From CAZCVI01 sp964502145 (GTDB lineage: Bacteria > Acidobacteriota > Aminicenantia > UBA2199), in contig CAZCVI010000026.1 of assembly GCA_964502145.1 (NCBI GenBank), positions 19,131 to 83,130 of the forward strand: a stretch of 64,000 bases of DNA. Direction: 5' to 3'. The notes below the pieces were generated by a model. It saw nothing but the letters and a program-made list of their open reading frames with translations, did no database searches and had not been told where the DNA came from. Every line of letters starts with the position of its first letter. The stretch's first letter is position 1. The position numbers and the translations under genes were made by a program. Below, one piece after another: positions 26,693 to 36,116 of this stretch.

Positions 26693-27130
26693 ATGATTAC
26701 CACTGCGAACTCCCAGGATAAGGATATATTAACATCGTATTTGACCGTGGCCAGTTATGAGATGGACTCTTTTGGCCATGTCAATAACGCCGTGTTCTTA
26801 AATTATCTTGAAAAAGCCCGCTGTGATTTTATGATTGCCAAGGGTTTGGCTTTCAAAGACTTTTTTACCTGGGATAGGTACCCCGTGGTGGTTCGTGCTC
26901 ATGTGGAATATAAATTTCCCGCCCAGGCCGATGACCATTTATTAATCAAAGGCTGGATCCGCCTTCATACCGCGACCAGTTTTACTCTGCAATACGAGAT
27001 CACCAACCAAGACAACGGGAAATTGGTGCTAACTGGTGAGACCGTTCACGTGTTTGTGGATGGGAAGAATCACCCCTGCCGTATTCCCTCGGAGTTTTCA
27101 AGAAAATTTCTCCCTACAAAAAAAGATTAG
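26693..27130 (+). CDS. Acyl-CoA thioesterase, hotdog fold (YbgC/FadM-like)
   Basis: The 145-residue product has the hotdog active-site motif MDSFGHVNNAVFLNYLEKAR, with the catalytic Asp/His region, and VEYKFPAQADDHLLIKGW in the sheet. It probably hydrolyses acyl-CoA. It starts 6 bp after frr, so it looks like the last gene of the translation operon. The following hairpin lies between it and the convergent proS gene. Confidence 0.88.
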   Translation: MITTANSQDKDILTSYLTVASYEMDSFGHVNNAVFLNYLEKARCDFMIAKGLAFKDFFTWDRYPVVVRAHVEYKFPAQADDHLLIKGWIRLHTATSFTLQYEITNQDNGKLVLTGETVHVFVDGKNHPCRIPSEFSRKFLPTKKD

Positions 27131-27206
27131 CCCACGAATTACGCGAATTTACACGAATAACACGAAAAAGACGTTTTGTTTCGTGAAATTCGTGTAATTC
27201 GTGGGG
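27130..27206. repeat. CACGAATT-type long hairpin between convergent genes
   Basis: Left arm of CACGAATTACGCGAATTT-like units and a complementary right arm ending AATTCGTGGGG, with a short centre. It sits exactly in the convergent gap between the thioesterase and proS stops, where it could terminate transcription from both sides. Relatives: 33009-33231 and 51824-51902. Confidence 0.8.
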
Positions 27207-27239
27207 TTCTTTTCTTTTTTTCTATTCGGCTTTAATCCT

Positions 27240-29018
27240 CTATTCTTCAAATGGGACAGATACTACCTTGTCATAAATCTCTTTTTCAAGCGTTGCGATT
27301 TCTTCCTTGACTTTATCCAGGATATTTTCAAAGGGGATGATTGTGGGTTCATGGGCTGTTCGTCGTTTCAGTTCCACACCGCCTTTTTTCATGGCGCGAC
27401 CGCTCACTGTTAGACGGATAGGAGTCCCCATCAGGTCCGCATCCGCGAATTTAACCCCGGGTTGTTCATCGCGATCATCGTATAACACATCAATACCCAG
27501 CGCACACAGATCATTGTAGAGCGTATCACCACTTTGGGCAATACTTTCATCCTTGCCTGACGCCAATAACACGATGTGAACCTGGAACGGGGCCACTGTA
27601 ATCGGCCAGATCAAACCTTTCTCATCGTTGTGCTCCTCGGCAATACAGCCCAGCAACCTACCGCTACCAATACCATAAGAACCCATGACCACCGGTTTCT
27701 TCTTGCCATCTTTATCTAAAAAGTTGCAACCCAAGTATTCACTGTAGCGCGTACCCAACTTAAAGATATTGCCTGTTTCCACACCTCGGGAAGTAATCAT
27801 TGGTGCTTCGCAGTTGGGACAAAGCGCCCCATCCCCCGCCGCCGCAATATCACAAACAATTCCTGCTTCATAATCCCGGCCATAGTTTACATTCATGAGA
27901 TGATAGCCTGCCTCGTTAGCTCCAGCTACCAGATTGGGGGACTTGGCCACTAAATCATCTACTACCACAAAAATATCTTTCGCTGTTATACCTATCGGCG
28001 AACCATATCCCGGTTCCGCACCTACCGTGCGAATCTGTGCTTCGCTCGCTGGCACCAGATTCTTCGCTTTGACCACGTTCGCCAGTTTTGTCTCGTTTAA
28101 TTCCATGTCACCACGGACAATCGCCAGTACAAATTTATCGACATCCACGTCATTCTCACTGATTGTGGCCATCATAAACAACGCTTTCGCTGTCTTTGTC
28201 GCTGGTATCTTTAAAAACTGACACAAGTCCTCGATAGTTGAAGCATTCGGTGTCGCCACTTTTTCCAGCGGTAGTAATTCTTCGTGCCCCGGTTCTCCTT
28301 TTTTGAAATGGGCAATCTGGCGGTTCGCACGGTATCCGCATGTCTTGCAGATTAAAAGCGTATCTTCGCCAATAGGTGTCAGGTACATGTATTCATGCGC
28401 CATACTGCCACCCATCACCCCCACATCCGACCGCACGGCCATCACTGGTAACCCGCACCGGTTAAAAATATTAAAATAAGATTGGTAATGCGCCCGATAT
28501 TGACTGTCCAATCCTTCAAAATCCGCATCCAAAGTATAACTATCCAACATGGTGAATTCGCGCACCCGGACCAATCCGGCACGCGGACGCGGATCGTCGC
28601 GGAACTTGGTTTGAATATGATACACCAACTGCGGTAATTGACGGTAAGAATGGATTTCTTTCCGTGTTAGGTCTGCCACTACTTCTTCGTGTGTCATCGC
28701 CAACACCATATCCCGTCCCGACCGATCTTTGAACCGTGCCATTTCCGCGCCGATCTGGTACCATCGTTGTGTTTCTTGCCAAATACTTGCCGGGTGCGTG
28801 ACCGGCATCGTGATTTCTTGCCCGCCGATCTTATTTATCTCATCGCGCATAATATTCTCAATCCGGGTTAGCGCCCGTTTGGCCAATGGCATATACGTAA
28901 ATATTCCCGCTGCCAATTGCCGGATATAACCCGCTCGCTCTAATAACTGATGGGAAACAGTCCGCGCATCTGACGGTGCTTCCCGCAGGGTCTGACTAAA
29001 CATCTTACTCATTCGCAT
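27240..29018 (-). CDS. proS: Prolyl-tRNA synthetase (bacterial type, with editing domain)
   Basis: A 592-residue class II synthetase. Motif 1 region QEITMPVTHPASIWQETQRW, motif 2 FRDDPRPRAGLVRVREFTM, the inserted YbaK-like editing domain (about residues 235-395, with TAKALFMM and GYGSPIG) and motif 3 GSYGIGSGRLLGCIAEE, then an anticodon-binding domain (DVLYDDRDEQPGVKFADADLMG). Full length. AGGAGG precedes the start. Confidence 0.97.
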   Translation of the reverse strand: MRMSKMFSQTLREAPSDARTVSHQLLERAGYIRQLAAGIFTYMPLAKRALTRIENIMRDEINKIGGQEITMPVTHPASIWQETQRWYQIGAEMARFKDRSGRDMVLAMTHEEVVADLTRKEIHSYRQLPQLVYHIQTKFRDDPRPRAGLVRVREFTMLDSYTLDADFEGLDSQYRAHYQSYFNIFNRCGLPVMAVRSDVGVMGGSMAHEYMYLTPIGEDTLLICKTCGYRANRQIAHFKKGEPGHEELLPLEKVATPNASTIEDLCQFLKIPATKTAKALFMMATISENDVDVDKFVLAIVRGDMELNETKLANVVKAKNLVPASEAQIRTVGAEPGYGSPIGITAKDIFVVVDDLVAKSPNLVAGANEAGYHLMNVNYGRDYEAGIVCDIAAAGDGALCPNCEAPMITSRGVETGNIFKLGTRYSEYLGCNFLDKDGKKKPVVMGSYGIGSGRLLGCIAEEHNDEKGLIWPITVAPFQVHIVLLASGKDESIAQSGDTLYNDLCALGIDVLYDDRDEQPGVKFADADLMGTPIRLTVSGRAMKKGGVELKRRTAHEPTIIPFENILDKVKEEIATLEKEIYDKVVSVPFEE

Positions 29019-29187
29019 TTACAATTCCTCCTGACTTCCAAATGATTGCTTTTATTTTACCAGCTTTTGCAGTAAAAAGACACTGGTAAACCACATTTTT
29101 TCCCAAATCAATTGGATTAAACGTAAAATAGACGAATCCCCCTGTAAATTTTCCCTGGGTCAAAATTCTTTTAAGTCAGATTATTTT

Positions 29188-29673
29188 TTAATGGCGTGTA
29201 AATTCAAAAGTAGCTGACGTAGTATATGTATACGTAGCGCCCGCCTCATCCTGAGCTTTCATGCTCACCGTTATATTATCCGGGTTTAACCCCTTATAGA
29301 TGTCGCCTGATTTCGGTGTGGTTGTTTCGATATAAACATAAAGCCACAGGTCCGCTAACTCGCTTGTACTCAGCAACACATCCCCTACCGCACTATTATG
29401 ATCATTTTTTAAAAAAGTCAGCACCGGCGTAGTTCCCGCGTTTACGATGATCTCCCAGTCCGCCAGTGACGCTTTCAGGCTCTCACGTGCAATGGCTGGT
29501 TGCTTGATGCGTAGCCAACCCTGCACAATAATCGTACTGGTGTTTGACTGGGAGGAATATGAACCGCTACCCGCCACTTTTTCCCATGAAAATTCCATTT
29601 CCAACTTCTTGCATGAAGTCGTTAGGACCAACAGCGAAAAAATAATAATCACACAACCCAATGTTTTTTTCAT
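29188..29673 (-). CDS. Small lipoprotein, unknown function
   Basis: A 161-residue protein with a signal sequence ending in the lipobox LTTSC (Cys 21), so it is predicted to be a lipid-anchored envelope protein. The rest is beta-rich and Thr/Ser-rich (TYTYTTSATFEFTRH at the end), suggesting an immunoglobulin-like or sheet fold. An AGGAGG site precedes the ATG. No family recognised. Confidence 0.75.
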   Translation of the reverse strand: MKKTLGCVIIIFSLLVLTTSCKKLEMEFSWEKVAGSGSYSSQSNTSTIIVQGWLRIKQPAIARESLKASLADWEIIVNAGTTPVLTFLKNDHNSAVGDVLLSTSELADLWLYVYIETTTPKSGDIYKGLNPDNITVSMKAQDEAGATYTYTTSATFEFTRH

Positions 29674-29852
29674 TGCAACCTCCTATCTTAAATATTATAC
29701 ACACAATAATATATAAAATGCAATTCCCCTTCCCCAAAAAAAGAAAAAAAGACAGGGACAGCGATTGATTTTTTTTTCAAAATTTGTTAAGGTAATAATA
29801 CTACTTAAAAGTTAGATGACTTTTTAAGATCATCTGACACCGGAGGTATTTT

Positions 29853-31442
29853 ATGGGTATTAAAGAGATTTTTAAAGCAGGAAGCACCGAATTTAAGAGG
29901 CGCTCAGAGCTGGGAAAAGTAAAACGGGACCAAAAAGCGAAACAAAAGCTCTATGAGGACCAATTGGCAGCACTGGGACAAAAAGCCTGGGAATCGCATA
30001 TTGATATCACCCAGTACAGCGAAACCGAAAAAATGATCGCCATGATTCAGAAGCAATTGGAGGAACTAAAGACCTTCCAATCCAGCTTGGAAACACAGAA
30101 AAAGGAGACCGAAGACCGCCGAACAAAAGAAAACGAACGGTTTGAAACTCAACGCAAAGAGGTGGAAGGCAAGAAAAAAACCGTGGACACCCGGTTGGAG
30201 GAAGAGAAAAAGGTGTTAAAAGAAGCTCAGAAAACGTCTGAGAATGCCAAGAACCGCCTGACGCAGATATTAAAAGAGGAAGAATCCCTCAACAAAAAAT
30301 TAGCGGATGTGCAGACCCCGGAACAGGAAAAAAGCACCATCCGCGAAAAGCTAGCCGCCTTTCCTGCCGAACAAGAGGCATTGGAACAAAAGAAAAAAGA
30401 AACCTGGGACGCTATCACCCGCACCAACCAGCTTATCGTTCCCATCGAGGAGGAATCGACCCTACATCAAAAAGAAATCGAGAGAATCCGCACTGAACAA
30501 AAAGCAGCACTGGCTCAACTGGATAAATTTTTGGCTGATCTGAAAGCAAAACAAAATGACACGGCCAAAAAAATTACCGATGCCAATACGGAGCAGACCA
30601 ATAATTTCAAACAATTGGGCACTCAAATCACCGCTGGTGGAGTAGACAATACCGCAGTCGGGCCAGAAATGTCAGCCGTGCAAAACACGGCCAAAGAGAT
30701 GGCGATTCTGAACACTGAAGCCGAAAGATTAGAAGCACTCGGTACTGGTCAATCCCGTGGTGCATTATGGAAGATGATCGGTTTGATTGCTGCTGCCGTA
30801 TTGATCGTCGTTGGTTTGATTATTCTTATTTCTTGTTTGCTCAAACCCAAGGATAGATACACCTCGCCCTTTGCCGGGATGGGAACCTCTCAGACCGCAG
30901 ACCCGATAAAACAATCCCTCCCGCCAGACGCCGCAAACGCGATGAAACAATTTCAGAATGCCACGGGTGATCTCAAGACCGCATCGGAGAAAATGCAGGG
31001 GGGTAAGATTATTGTTGCCGATAAAGACACTATGATTGCGGCACTTCCTGCTGTCAGTGGTTGGCAAATTTCATCCCCCTCTTATAGTCGCACCCAGATG
31101 GGACAAATGGATAGTTCTCATTTAAGCGCCATATACAAGACTCCCGATTCACGCCAAGTCGAAGTTTCCATTACCGATGCCGGTAATTCTTCTGCTCTTC
31201 TGGCTGCTACCCAGTATCTCTTCTCATCGAACTTTTCCACAGAAGACGAGAATGGTTACGAAAAAATCTCCACTTACAACAATATTCCCGTGATCGAAAA
31301 ATACAACAAGCAATCGAAACAGGCTCACTTGACCTTCATCATCAAAAAACGCTATATCATCGCGCTAAACACTTCGGGTGCAGACAGTATCAACGTTTTG
31401 AAACAATTCGTGCCCAGTTTCAACTTAGCAAAATTACAATAG
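29853..31442 (+). CDS. Coiled-coil membrane protein with external domain
   Basis: A 529-residue protein. Residues about 10-275 are an almost continuous charged coiled coil (Glu/Lys/Gln-rich), followed by one transmembrane helix at about 310-332 (MIGLIAAAVLIVVGLIILI) and a C-terminal globular part of about 190 residues. The N-terminal coil is likely cytoplasmic and the C-terminal domain external, though topology is inferred. CGGAGG precedes the ATG, and a terminator-like structure follows the gene. No known family recognised. Confidence 0.72.
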   Translation: MGIKEIFKAGSTEFKRRSELGKVKRDQKAKQKLYEDQLAALGQKAWESHIDITQYSETEKMIAMIQKQLEELKTFQSSLETQKKETEDRRTKENERFETQRKEVEGKKKTVDTRLEEEKKVLKEAQKTSENAKNRLTQILKEEESLNKKLADVQTPEQEKSTIREKLAAFPAEQEALEQKKKETWDAITRTNQLIVPIEEESTLHQKEIERIRTEQKAALAQLDKFLADLKAKQNDTAKKITDANTEQTNNFKQLGTQITAGGVDNTAVGPEMSAVQNTAKEMAILNTEAERLEALGTGQSRGALWKMIGLIAAAVLIVVGLIILISCLLKPKDRYTSPFAGMGTSQTADPIKQSLPPDAANAMKQFQNATGDLKTASEKMQGGKIIVADKDTMIAALPAVSGWQISSPSYSRTQMGQMDSSHLSAIYKTPDSRQVEVSITDAGNSSALLAATQYLFSSNFSTEDENGYEKISTYNNIPVIEKYNKQSKQAHLTFIIKKRYIIALNTSGADSINVLKQFVPSFNLAKLQ

Positions 31443-31455
31443 TTTACAATTTCTC

Positions 31456-31510
31456 TGCCAGCCAGGGGGCGCTTTTAAAAAGTTGTCCCCTGGAACCCTG
31501 GCAATTTTTT
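31456..31510 (+). terminator. Nested-stem terminator after the coiled-coil gene
   Basis: Outer stem TGCCAG/CTGGCA and inner stem CCAGGGG/CCCCTGG, followed directly by a T-rich run from 31504. It starts 14 bp after the stop codon at 31442. Confidence 0.7.
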
Positions 31511-31597
31511 AAAATAAATCTAGTGCCGGGGTTAAATTCTTCTCCACCGTGATATAATACTTGACCAAAAGAATTGAATATAGAAGGAGAAAAAAAA

Positions 31598-32965
31598 ATG
31601 AGTATGCAAACCATAAACCCCGCCACTGGGGAAACCATAAACACTTATCCCACGGTCACTGACGCTGACGCCTTAGCAACAGTTCACGCTTGTCATGACG
31701 CATTTTTATCCTGGCAGAAAGTTCCTTTTACCGAGCGGGCCAGTTTAATGAAGAAAGCCGGTCAATTATTACGGGACCGTGCCGAAGAATTTGCCAAATT
31801 AATGGCCCTGGAAATGGGGAAAGTCATAAAAGAGGGTCGTTCCGAGATCAATAAATGTGCCTTGGTCTGCGATTATTACGCTGATAACGCCGCAGAGTTC
31901 TTAAAAAACGAAATCATAAACACCGATGCATCCAAGAGTTTTGTTTCCTTTCAGCCTATTGGGGTTGTACTCGCCGTGATGCCTTGGAATTTTCCTTTTT
32001 GGCAAGTGTGGCGTTTTGCAGCCCCCGCCTTAATGGCTGGGAATACCGGCGTGTTAAAACATGCCTCCAATGTTCCCGGTTGTGCTCTTGCTATTGAGAA
32101 GGTATTTATTGATGCCGGGTTCCCGCCCCATGTCTTTCGCACCCTTATGATTGGGAGCAAACAAGTCAGTGCTATCATCGAAAACCCCTTGGTTAAAGCG
32201 GTTACCTTAACAGGCAGCACCCCCGCAGGAAAAGCTGTGGCTGCCAAAGCCGGTGCCATGTTAAAAAAGACTGTACTCGAATTAGGTGGTAGCGATGCCT
32301 ATGTCATATTAGAAGACGCCAATTTAGAAGAAGCAGTGAATGCCTGTGTATTAAGTCGTTTAATTAATGCTGGGCAAAGTTGTATTGCAGCCAAACGTTT
32401 TGTGGTAGTAGAACCCGTTAAAGCTCGTTTTGAAGCATTGTTCCTGCAAAAAATGCAAGCCCAGAAAATGGGCAATCCTTTGGAAGAAGATGTGACTGTC
32501 GGCCCGCAAGCTCGTTTTGATTTACGGGATGAATTGCATCAGCAAGTAGTATCCAGTATCCAGAAAGGGGCGCGTTGTCTTCTGGGTGGTCAGGTTCCTG
32601 TTGGTTTAGGCGCGTTTTATCCGCCCACCGTTTTGACCGATGTTAAAAAAGGGATGCCTGCCTATGATGAAGAACTATTTGGACCCGTTGCTGCCATCAT
32701 TCCTGTCAAAGATGAAGCTGAAGCCATCCGTGTGGCCAATGATTCAATTTTTGGTTTAGGAGCCGCCGTGTTCACTGCCAATCAGGAAAAAGGAGAACGT
32801 TTAGCAGAAAAAGAGATTCAAGCTGGCTGTTGTTTTGTGAATACCTTTGTTCGTTCTGATCCCAGGCTGCCTTTTGGAGGCATTAAAGAGAGTGGCTACG
32901 GGCGGGAGCTTGCGCATTTTGGTATCAAGGAATTCGTAAACATCAAGACCGTATTTATTAAATAG
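31598..32965 (+). CDS. NAD(P)-dependent aldehyde dehydrogenase, succinate-semialdehyde type
   Basis: The 455-residue product has the ALDH superfamily layout: MPWNFPFWQVWRFAAPALMAGN (cofactor pocket), TGSTPAGKAV, the general base in VLELGGSDAYV and the catalytic Cys in NAGQSCIAAKRF. The N-terminus (INPATGETINTYP) and length match the short succinate-semialdehyde dehydrogenase (GabD/Sad) group. The start is placed at ATG 31598 behind AGAAGGAG; an earlier ATG at 31574 lies upstream of this site. A TATAAT box is visible at about 31553-31558. It looks monocistronic, and its substrate is inferred from family resemblance. Confidence 0.9.
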   Translation: MSMQTINPATGETINTYPTVTDADALATVHACHDAFLSWQKVPFTERASLMKKAGQLLRDRAEEFAKLMALEMGKVIKEGRSEINKCALVCDYYADNAAEFLKNEIINTDASKSFVSFQPIGVVLAVMPWNFPFWQVWRFAAPALMAGNTGVLKHASNVPGCALAIEKVFIDAGFPPHVFRTLMIGSKQVSAIIENPLVKAVTLTGSTPAGKAVAAKAGAMLKKTVLELGGSDAYVILEDANLEEAVNACVLSRLINAGQSCIAAKRFVVVEPVKARFEALFLQKMQAQKMGNPLEEDVTVGPQARFDLRDELHQQVVSSIQKGARCLLGGQVPVGLGAFYPPTVLTDVKKGMPAYDEELFGPVAAIIPVKDEAEAIRVANDSIFGLGAAVFTANQEKGERLAEKEIQAGCCFVNTFVRSDPRLPFGGIKESGYGRELAHFGIKEFVNIKTVFIK

Positions 32966-33008
32966 ACAGCACGGTCTAAATTCTCCGCTTAAAAGAGAAA
33001 AAAAAGTA

Positions 33009-33231
33009 GCCCACGAATTATCACGAAATTAAAAGAAGACCACAGATTACACAGATTAAAATGATTACCCTGATTGGTTTATTTCTTTTTGTCATAGCCA
33101 TCTTTTAATCTGTGTCAATCATTTCAATCTGTGTAATCTGTGGTTTCTTTTTTTTTCATCTATTACCTATGGCCCGAACTGTTACTATTATGCTCCTTTT
33201 AATTCGTGTAAATTCGGGAAATTCGTGGGGC
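33009..33231. repeat. Nested CACGAATT and CACAGATT hairpins between convergent genes
   Basis: Outer arms are CCCACGAATTATCACG at the left and AATTCGTGTAAATTCGG...ATTCGTGGGG at the right. Inside lies a second inverted pair of another unit: CCACAGATTACACAGATT (about 33039-33058) against AATCTGTGTAATCTGTGG (about 33125-33142). It fills the convergent gap between the aldehyde dehydrogenase and the nuclease gene. Confidence 0.8.
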
Positions 33232-33237
33232 CTTCTT

Positions 33238-34152
33238 TTACAGTGTATTGACGATTTCAATATCAAGACCCGTGATCTTACAAATAAAATCTACGGTAGA
33301 ACCATTTTCTTTCATGGTTCGTGCAAGTTCACGAGTTTTATTCATTGCGCCTTCTTCAAGCCCTTTTTCAAATCCTTGTGCATGTCCTTCTTCCAGTCCT
33401 TTTTCCCTGGCGAATTGTTCTTCGAATCGTATCGTTTCGGCGTAGCTGGCTTGAGAACTTAGGTTTTCCAAGTAACGGTCATATATCCGCCGTTCTTTAG
33501 GAGTCATAGAAATCTCTTTCAACTTTTCCCGTGCCTCTGCCAAACCTTTGGCTTTAAATTCATCTTTGATTTCGCTGTTCTTTAAAAAATAGATCCATTC
33601 ATCCAGAGTGTCACGGGCCTGATCATCGAATTTATTGACCCTGAGAATATAATGATCGGGGAAAATCGCGGAGATAGAAGGATGATTAAATAATTTTTTT
33701 TGCGATTCAGACAGCAGTAATTCATCATTTTTATGAATTCCTTTGAAAGTAGTTAAACCATGATACACGTAATCCGAACCCTGTCCCAGGTCAAAATAGA
33801 CAATGCTGATCGTGACGATCTTTTTGGTTTCTCTATAAGACATCCCCTTATATATATTTTCCACGATAGCTTTAGAGGTATTGTATAAAATCTTATAGAA
33901 ATAATCCAATTCACGGGTATTCTGGATTTCGACGATAAACAATTCCCCGCTGGAATCTTTCACATTGATATCCACGCGGTTGGACTTATCTTCTTCCGTC
34001 TCACGATTACTTTCACTTTCAATAATATCTTGAATTTGTATATCTTTCCCCAGCAACTCGCTCAGGAAACCTTCCAAGATGCCGAAGTTGGCTTTGCTGC
34101 GCAATATTTTCTTAATTGCCCAATCAAATCGAACATGTGTTTGTGTATTCAT
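33238..34152 (-). CDS. Rpn-family PD-(D/E)XK nuclease / putative transposase
   Basis: The 304-residue product matches the Rpn/PDDEXK_2 family: RFDWAIKKILRSKANFGILEGFLSELL at the N-terminus, RVDINVKDSSGELFIVEIQ with the D-x-n-E-x-Q catalytic core (about residues 60-76), and a charged C-terminal coil (GLEEGHAQGFEKGLEEGA). Characterised Rpn proteins are DNA endonucleases that raise RecA-independent recombination. The promoter reads TTGAAA-17-TAGAAT and ends 6 bp before the ATG, so expression is predicted to be leaderless. Confidence 0.88.
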   Translation of the reverse strand: MNTQTHVRFDWAIKKILRSKANFGILEGFLSELLGKDIQIQDIIESESNRETEEDKSNRVDINVKDSSGELFIVEIQNTRELDYFYKILYNTSKAIVENIYKGMSYRETKKIVTISIVYFDLGQGSDYVYHGLTTFKGIHKNDELLLSESQKKLFNHPSISAIFPDHYILRVNKFDDQARDTLDEWIYFLKNSEIKDEFKAKGLAEAREKLKEISMTPKERRIYDRYLENLSSQASYAETIRFEEQFAREKGLEEGHAQGFEKGLEEGAMNKTRELARTMKENGSTVDFICKITGLDIEIVNTL

Positions 34153-34158
34153 ACCACT

Positions 34159-34187
34159 ATTCTAATATAAAAAGGCGAATATTTCAA
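34159..34187 (-). promoter_or_regulatory. Promoter of the Rpn-type nuclease gene
   Basis: Minus strand: TTGAAA (34187-34182), 17-bp spacer, TAGAAT (34164-34159), then six bases and the ATG. Confidence 0.75.
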
Positions 34188-34280
34188 CCAGTAAATAGAA
34201 GGACCATAAAAATAATCGTGGTAAAACTGATGGAACGACTACCGCTCCCCTTCATAACTCCTCCCAATTAATTCACCCTG

Positions 34281-34455
34281 GATTCACCATCATTTTTATA
34301 ACTACCACGGATAACCGTGGCAAGCTGGACTATCTGGACATACTGGACTTACTGGACAAGCTTGAAAAATCAAAGATTTTGTGAAGTCCAGTTAGTCCAG
34401 AATGTCCATTATGTCCAGATAGTCCAGTTTTTTCAGAAACTTGGCGGTGGATTTA
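34281..34455. repeat. MITE-like element with TGGAC minisatellite hairpin
   Basis: End GATTCACCATCA (34281-34292), dyad CCACGGATAACCGTGG (34305-34320), left arm of TGGAC 9-bp units (34325-34360), right arm of GTCCA units (34385-34430), end TTGGCGGTGGATTTA (34441-34455). This is the most complete member of the family in this window. Confidence 0.85.
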
Positions 34456-34477
34456 GGTCACAACAGCCTATTGCAAT

Positions 34478-35665
34478 TTAATGTATTCCTTCCCCATTGC
34501 AAAACTCAATGATGAATCGTACCAGTACTTCGGCTGTGGTCACCACCGAATCAAAATCCACATATTCCTCCGCAGCATGCAACCCATCACCCGCTGGACC
34601 AAAATTAACCGTGGGAATCCCTGCGGCAGCTAAAAGCGCCGTGTCCATCCAGAAAGAAGCACCCGCAATGACAGGTTCTTTTCCCAGTACGTACCGGGCC
34701 GCTCGTTCCAAGGTTAAGACAATATCACTCGACCTGGAAATTTCAAAGGGTTGCCGATAATAGTCTCGTCGATAAGAAGCAACGAACAATCGATCCTCCT
34801 CAGCAATCTTTTTCAACAAATACCGGTATTCTTCATCAATATCTTCCGGTAATTCGTTCGGTATCGTGCGTCGTTCCAATTGGATTTTACAGTAATCCGG
34901 ATAGGTACTCCATTCTGTTCCTCCTTGGATGAGCGAGGCATGAAGCGATGGGTTTCCCAGCAAAGGATGAGTTCTTCCCGACAAAACTGCCCAATCGAAC
35001 CCGTCCAATATCGCCAGAACCTTTCCCGCTTTCATAATTGCATCGATCCCTTTCTCAGGCATACTGCCATGCGCCGCTCTGCCCATAATCTCAATGGTAC
35101 TCCAAACAAACCCTTTGTGTGCCGTCACAATCTGTAAATCGGTTGGTTCACAGACCACCGCCCCATCTGTAATATATTCTTTTAATAACGCTTCCGTGCC
35201 CATGGAAACATATTCCTCGTCCGCCACACCCGCGATAATCACATCGCCTTGCAAACGTATCCCAGAACGAATAATGGCTTGTACTGCCATCACCTGTGCC
35301 GCAATACCCCCTTTCATATCCAATGCGCCACGCCCGTATACATCCCCATCGCGAAAGCTAGGCACAAAAGGTTCAATATGCATGGAACGGGCAGTCACCG
35401 TATCCATATGACCATTTAACATTAAAGAACGTCCCCCACCCGTACCTTTTAGAACTCCAATCACATTCACACGGTTCGTTCCCAACTCCTGAAAGCGAAC
35501 CTCAAGCCCCATGCCCCGCAACACGTCACCAATATAATGGGCGATCTCCAACTCGCCTTTTCCCTCGGTTCCCAAACTGGGGTTCACTGAATTAATGGAA
35601 ATTAACTTCTGTAAGAATTGCAATAATTCATCTCTATCGACGTGAATATTTTTTATTTCATTCAT
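34478..35665 (-). CDS. M20-family metallopeptidase (ArgE/DapE-like deacylase)
   Basis: A 395-residue zinc-dependent amidohydrolase/peptidase. LMLNGHMDTV gives the first metal-binding His and the catalytic Asp, YGRGALDMKGG the bridging Asp, and AGVADEEYVSMGTEA the catalytic Glu pair. A dimerisation insert follows (GRAAHGSMPEKGIDAI). The open frame reaches upstream to 35719, but ATG 35665 has AAAGGAG at correct distance. Possible substrates are N-acyl amino acids; argF lies far away, so no arginine-operon link is implied. Confidence 0.9.
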   Translation of the reverse strand: MNEIKNIHVDRDELLQFLQKLISINSVNPSLGTEGKGELEIAHYIGDVLRGMGLEVRFQELGTNRVNVIGVLKGTGGGRSLMLNGHMDTVTARSMHIEPFVPSFRDGDVYGRGALDMKGGIAAQVMAVQAIIRSGIRLQGDVIIAGVADEEYVSMGTEALLKEYITDGAVVCEPTDLQIVTAHKGFVWSTIEIMGRAAHGSMPEKGIDAIMKAGKVLAILDGFDWAVLSGRTHPLLGNPSLHASLIQGGTEWSTYPDYCKIQLERRTIPNELPEDIDEEYRYLLKKIAEEDRLFVASYRRDYYRQPFEISRSSDIVLTLERAARYVLGKEPVIAGASFWMDTALLAAAGIPTVNFGPAGDGLHAAEEYVDFDSVVTTAEVLVRFIIEFCNGEGIH

Positions 35666-35792
35666 CGGTTTACTCCTTTTACTAAAGGTTATTTTATAGG
35701 AGATGCTGGTTTTTTGCAACTGCCATAATATGAAAAAGATGGAAGTTAGGAGGCTAGGATGTTAGGAAAAAGAAAACGGTGGAAGACCGCTT
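35666..35792. other. Intergenic spacer with a minisatellite remnant
   Basis: The stretch AAAAGATGGAAGTTAGGAGG near 35735 is repeated in variant form near 37500 and 38382 (AAAAGATGGACATTAGGAAG). This appears to be another degenerate TTAGGA-type repeat. No gene seen. Confidence 0.45.
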
Positions 35793-36116
35793 CTACTCAT
35801 GGCGACCAATGCTGATGGTGAAGCTGGTTACTTTTTTGTCGCCGTCCTGGTGATACTCGGGGATACAAGAGGTTCCTACTGGTGTATAGGGATCAAAGAT
35901 TACCAGATACCCCTCGTCTGCGCCAGCGGTGGCCAAATATTTACGGGTCACCTGGAGAATGCCATCTTTTTTTATAGTTGAAATAGTGTTATGGTGATTC
36001 ACTTTGGTTTCGATAATATATTTATGCCCCTTATAGGACAACAGAACATCCATTCGTCCTAGACTGTTCCATTTCCAAACGATGCTCTTAAACCAAATAT
36101 TCCTGTATCGAGACAT
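35793..36116 (-). CDS. Nuclease-like C-terminal part of a split AAA protein
   Basis: A 107-residue frame with LGRMDVLLSYKGHKYIIETKV, the PD-(D/E)XK core usually found at the C-terminus of AAA-ATPase/nuclease proteins. Its ATG lies inside the 3' end of the ATPase gene in another frame (28-bp overlap), and no ribosome binding site precedes it. A single-base shift would join it to the upstream gene, so it is most likely the downstream half of a frameshifted gene, though separate translation cannot be excluded. Confidence 0.6.
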   Translation of the reverse strand: MSRYRNIWFKSIVWKWNSLGRMDVLLSYKGHKYIIETKVNHHNTISTIKKDGILQVTRKYLATAGADEGYLVIFDPYTPVGTSCIPEYHQDGDKKVTSFTISIGRHE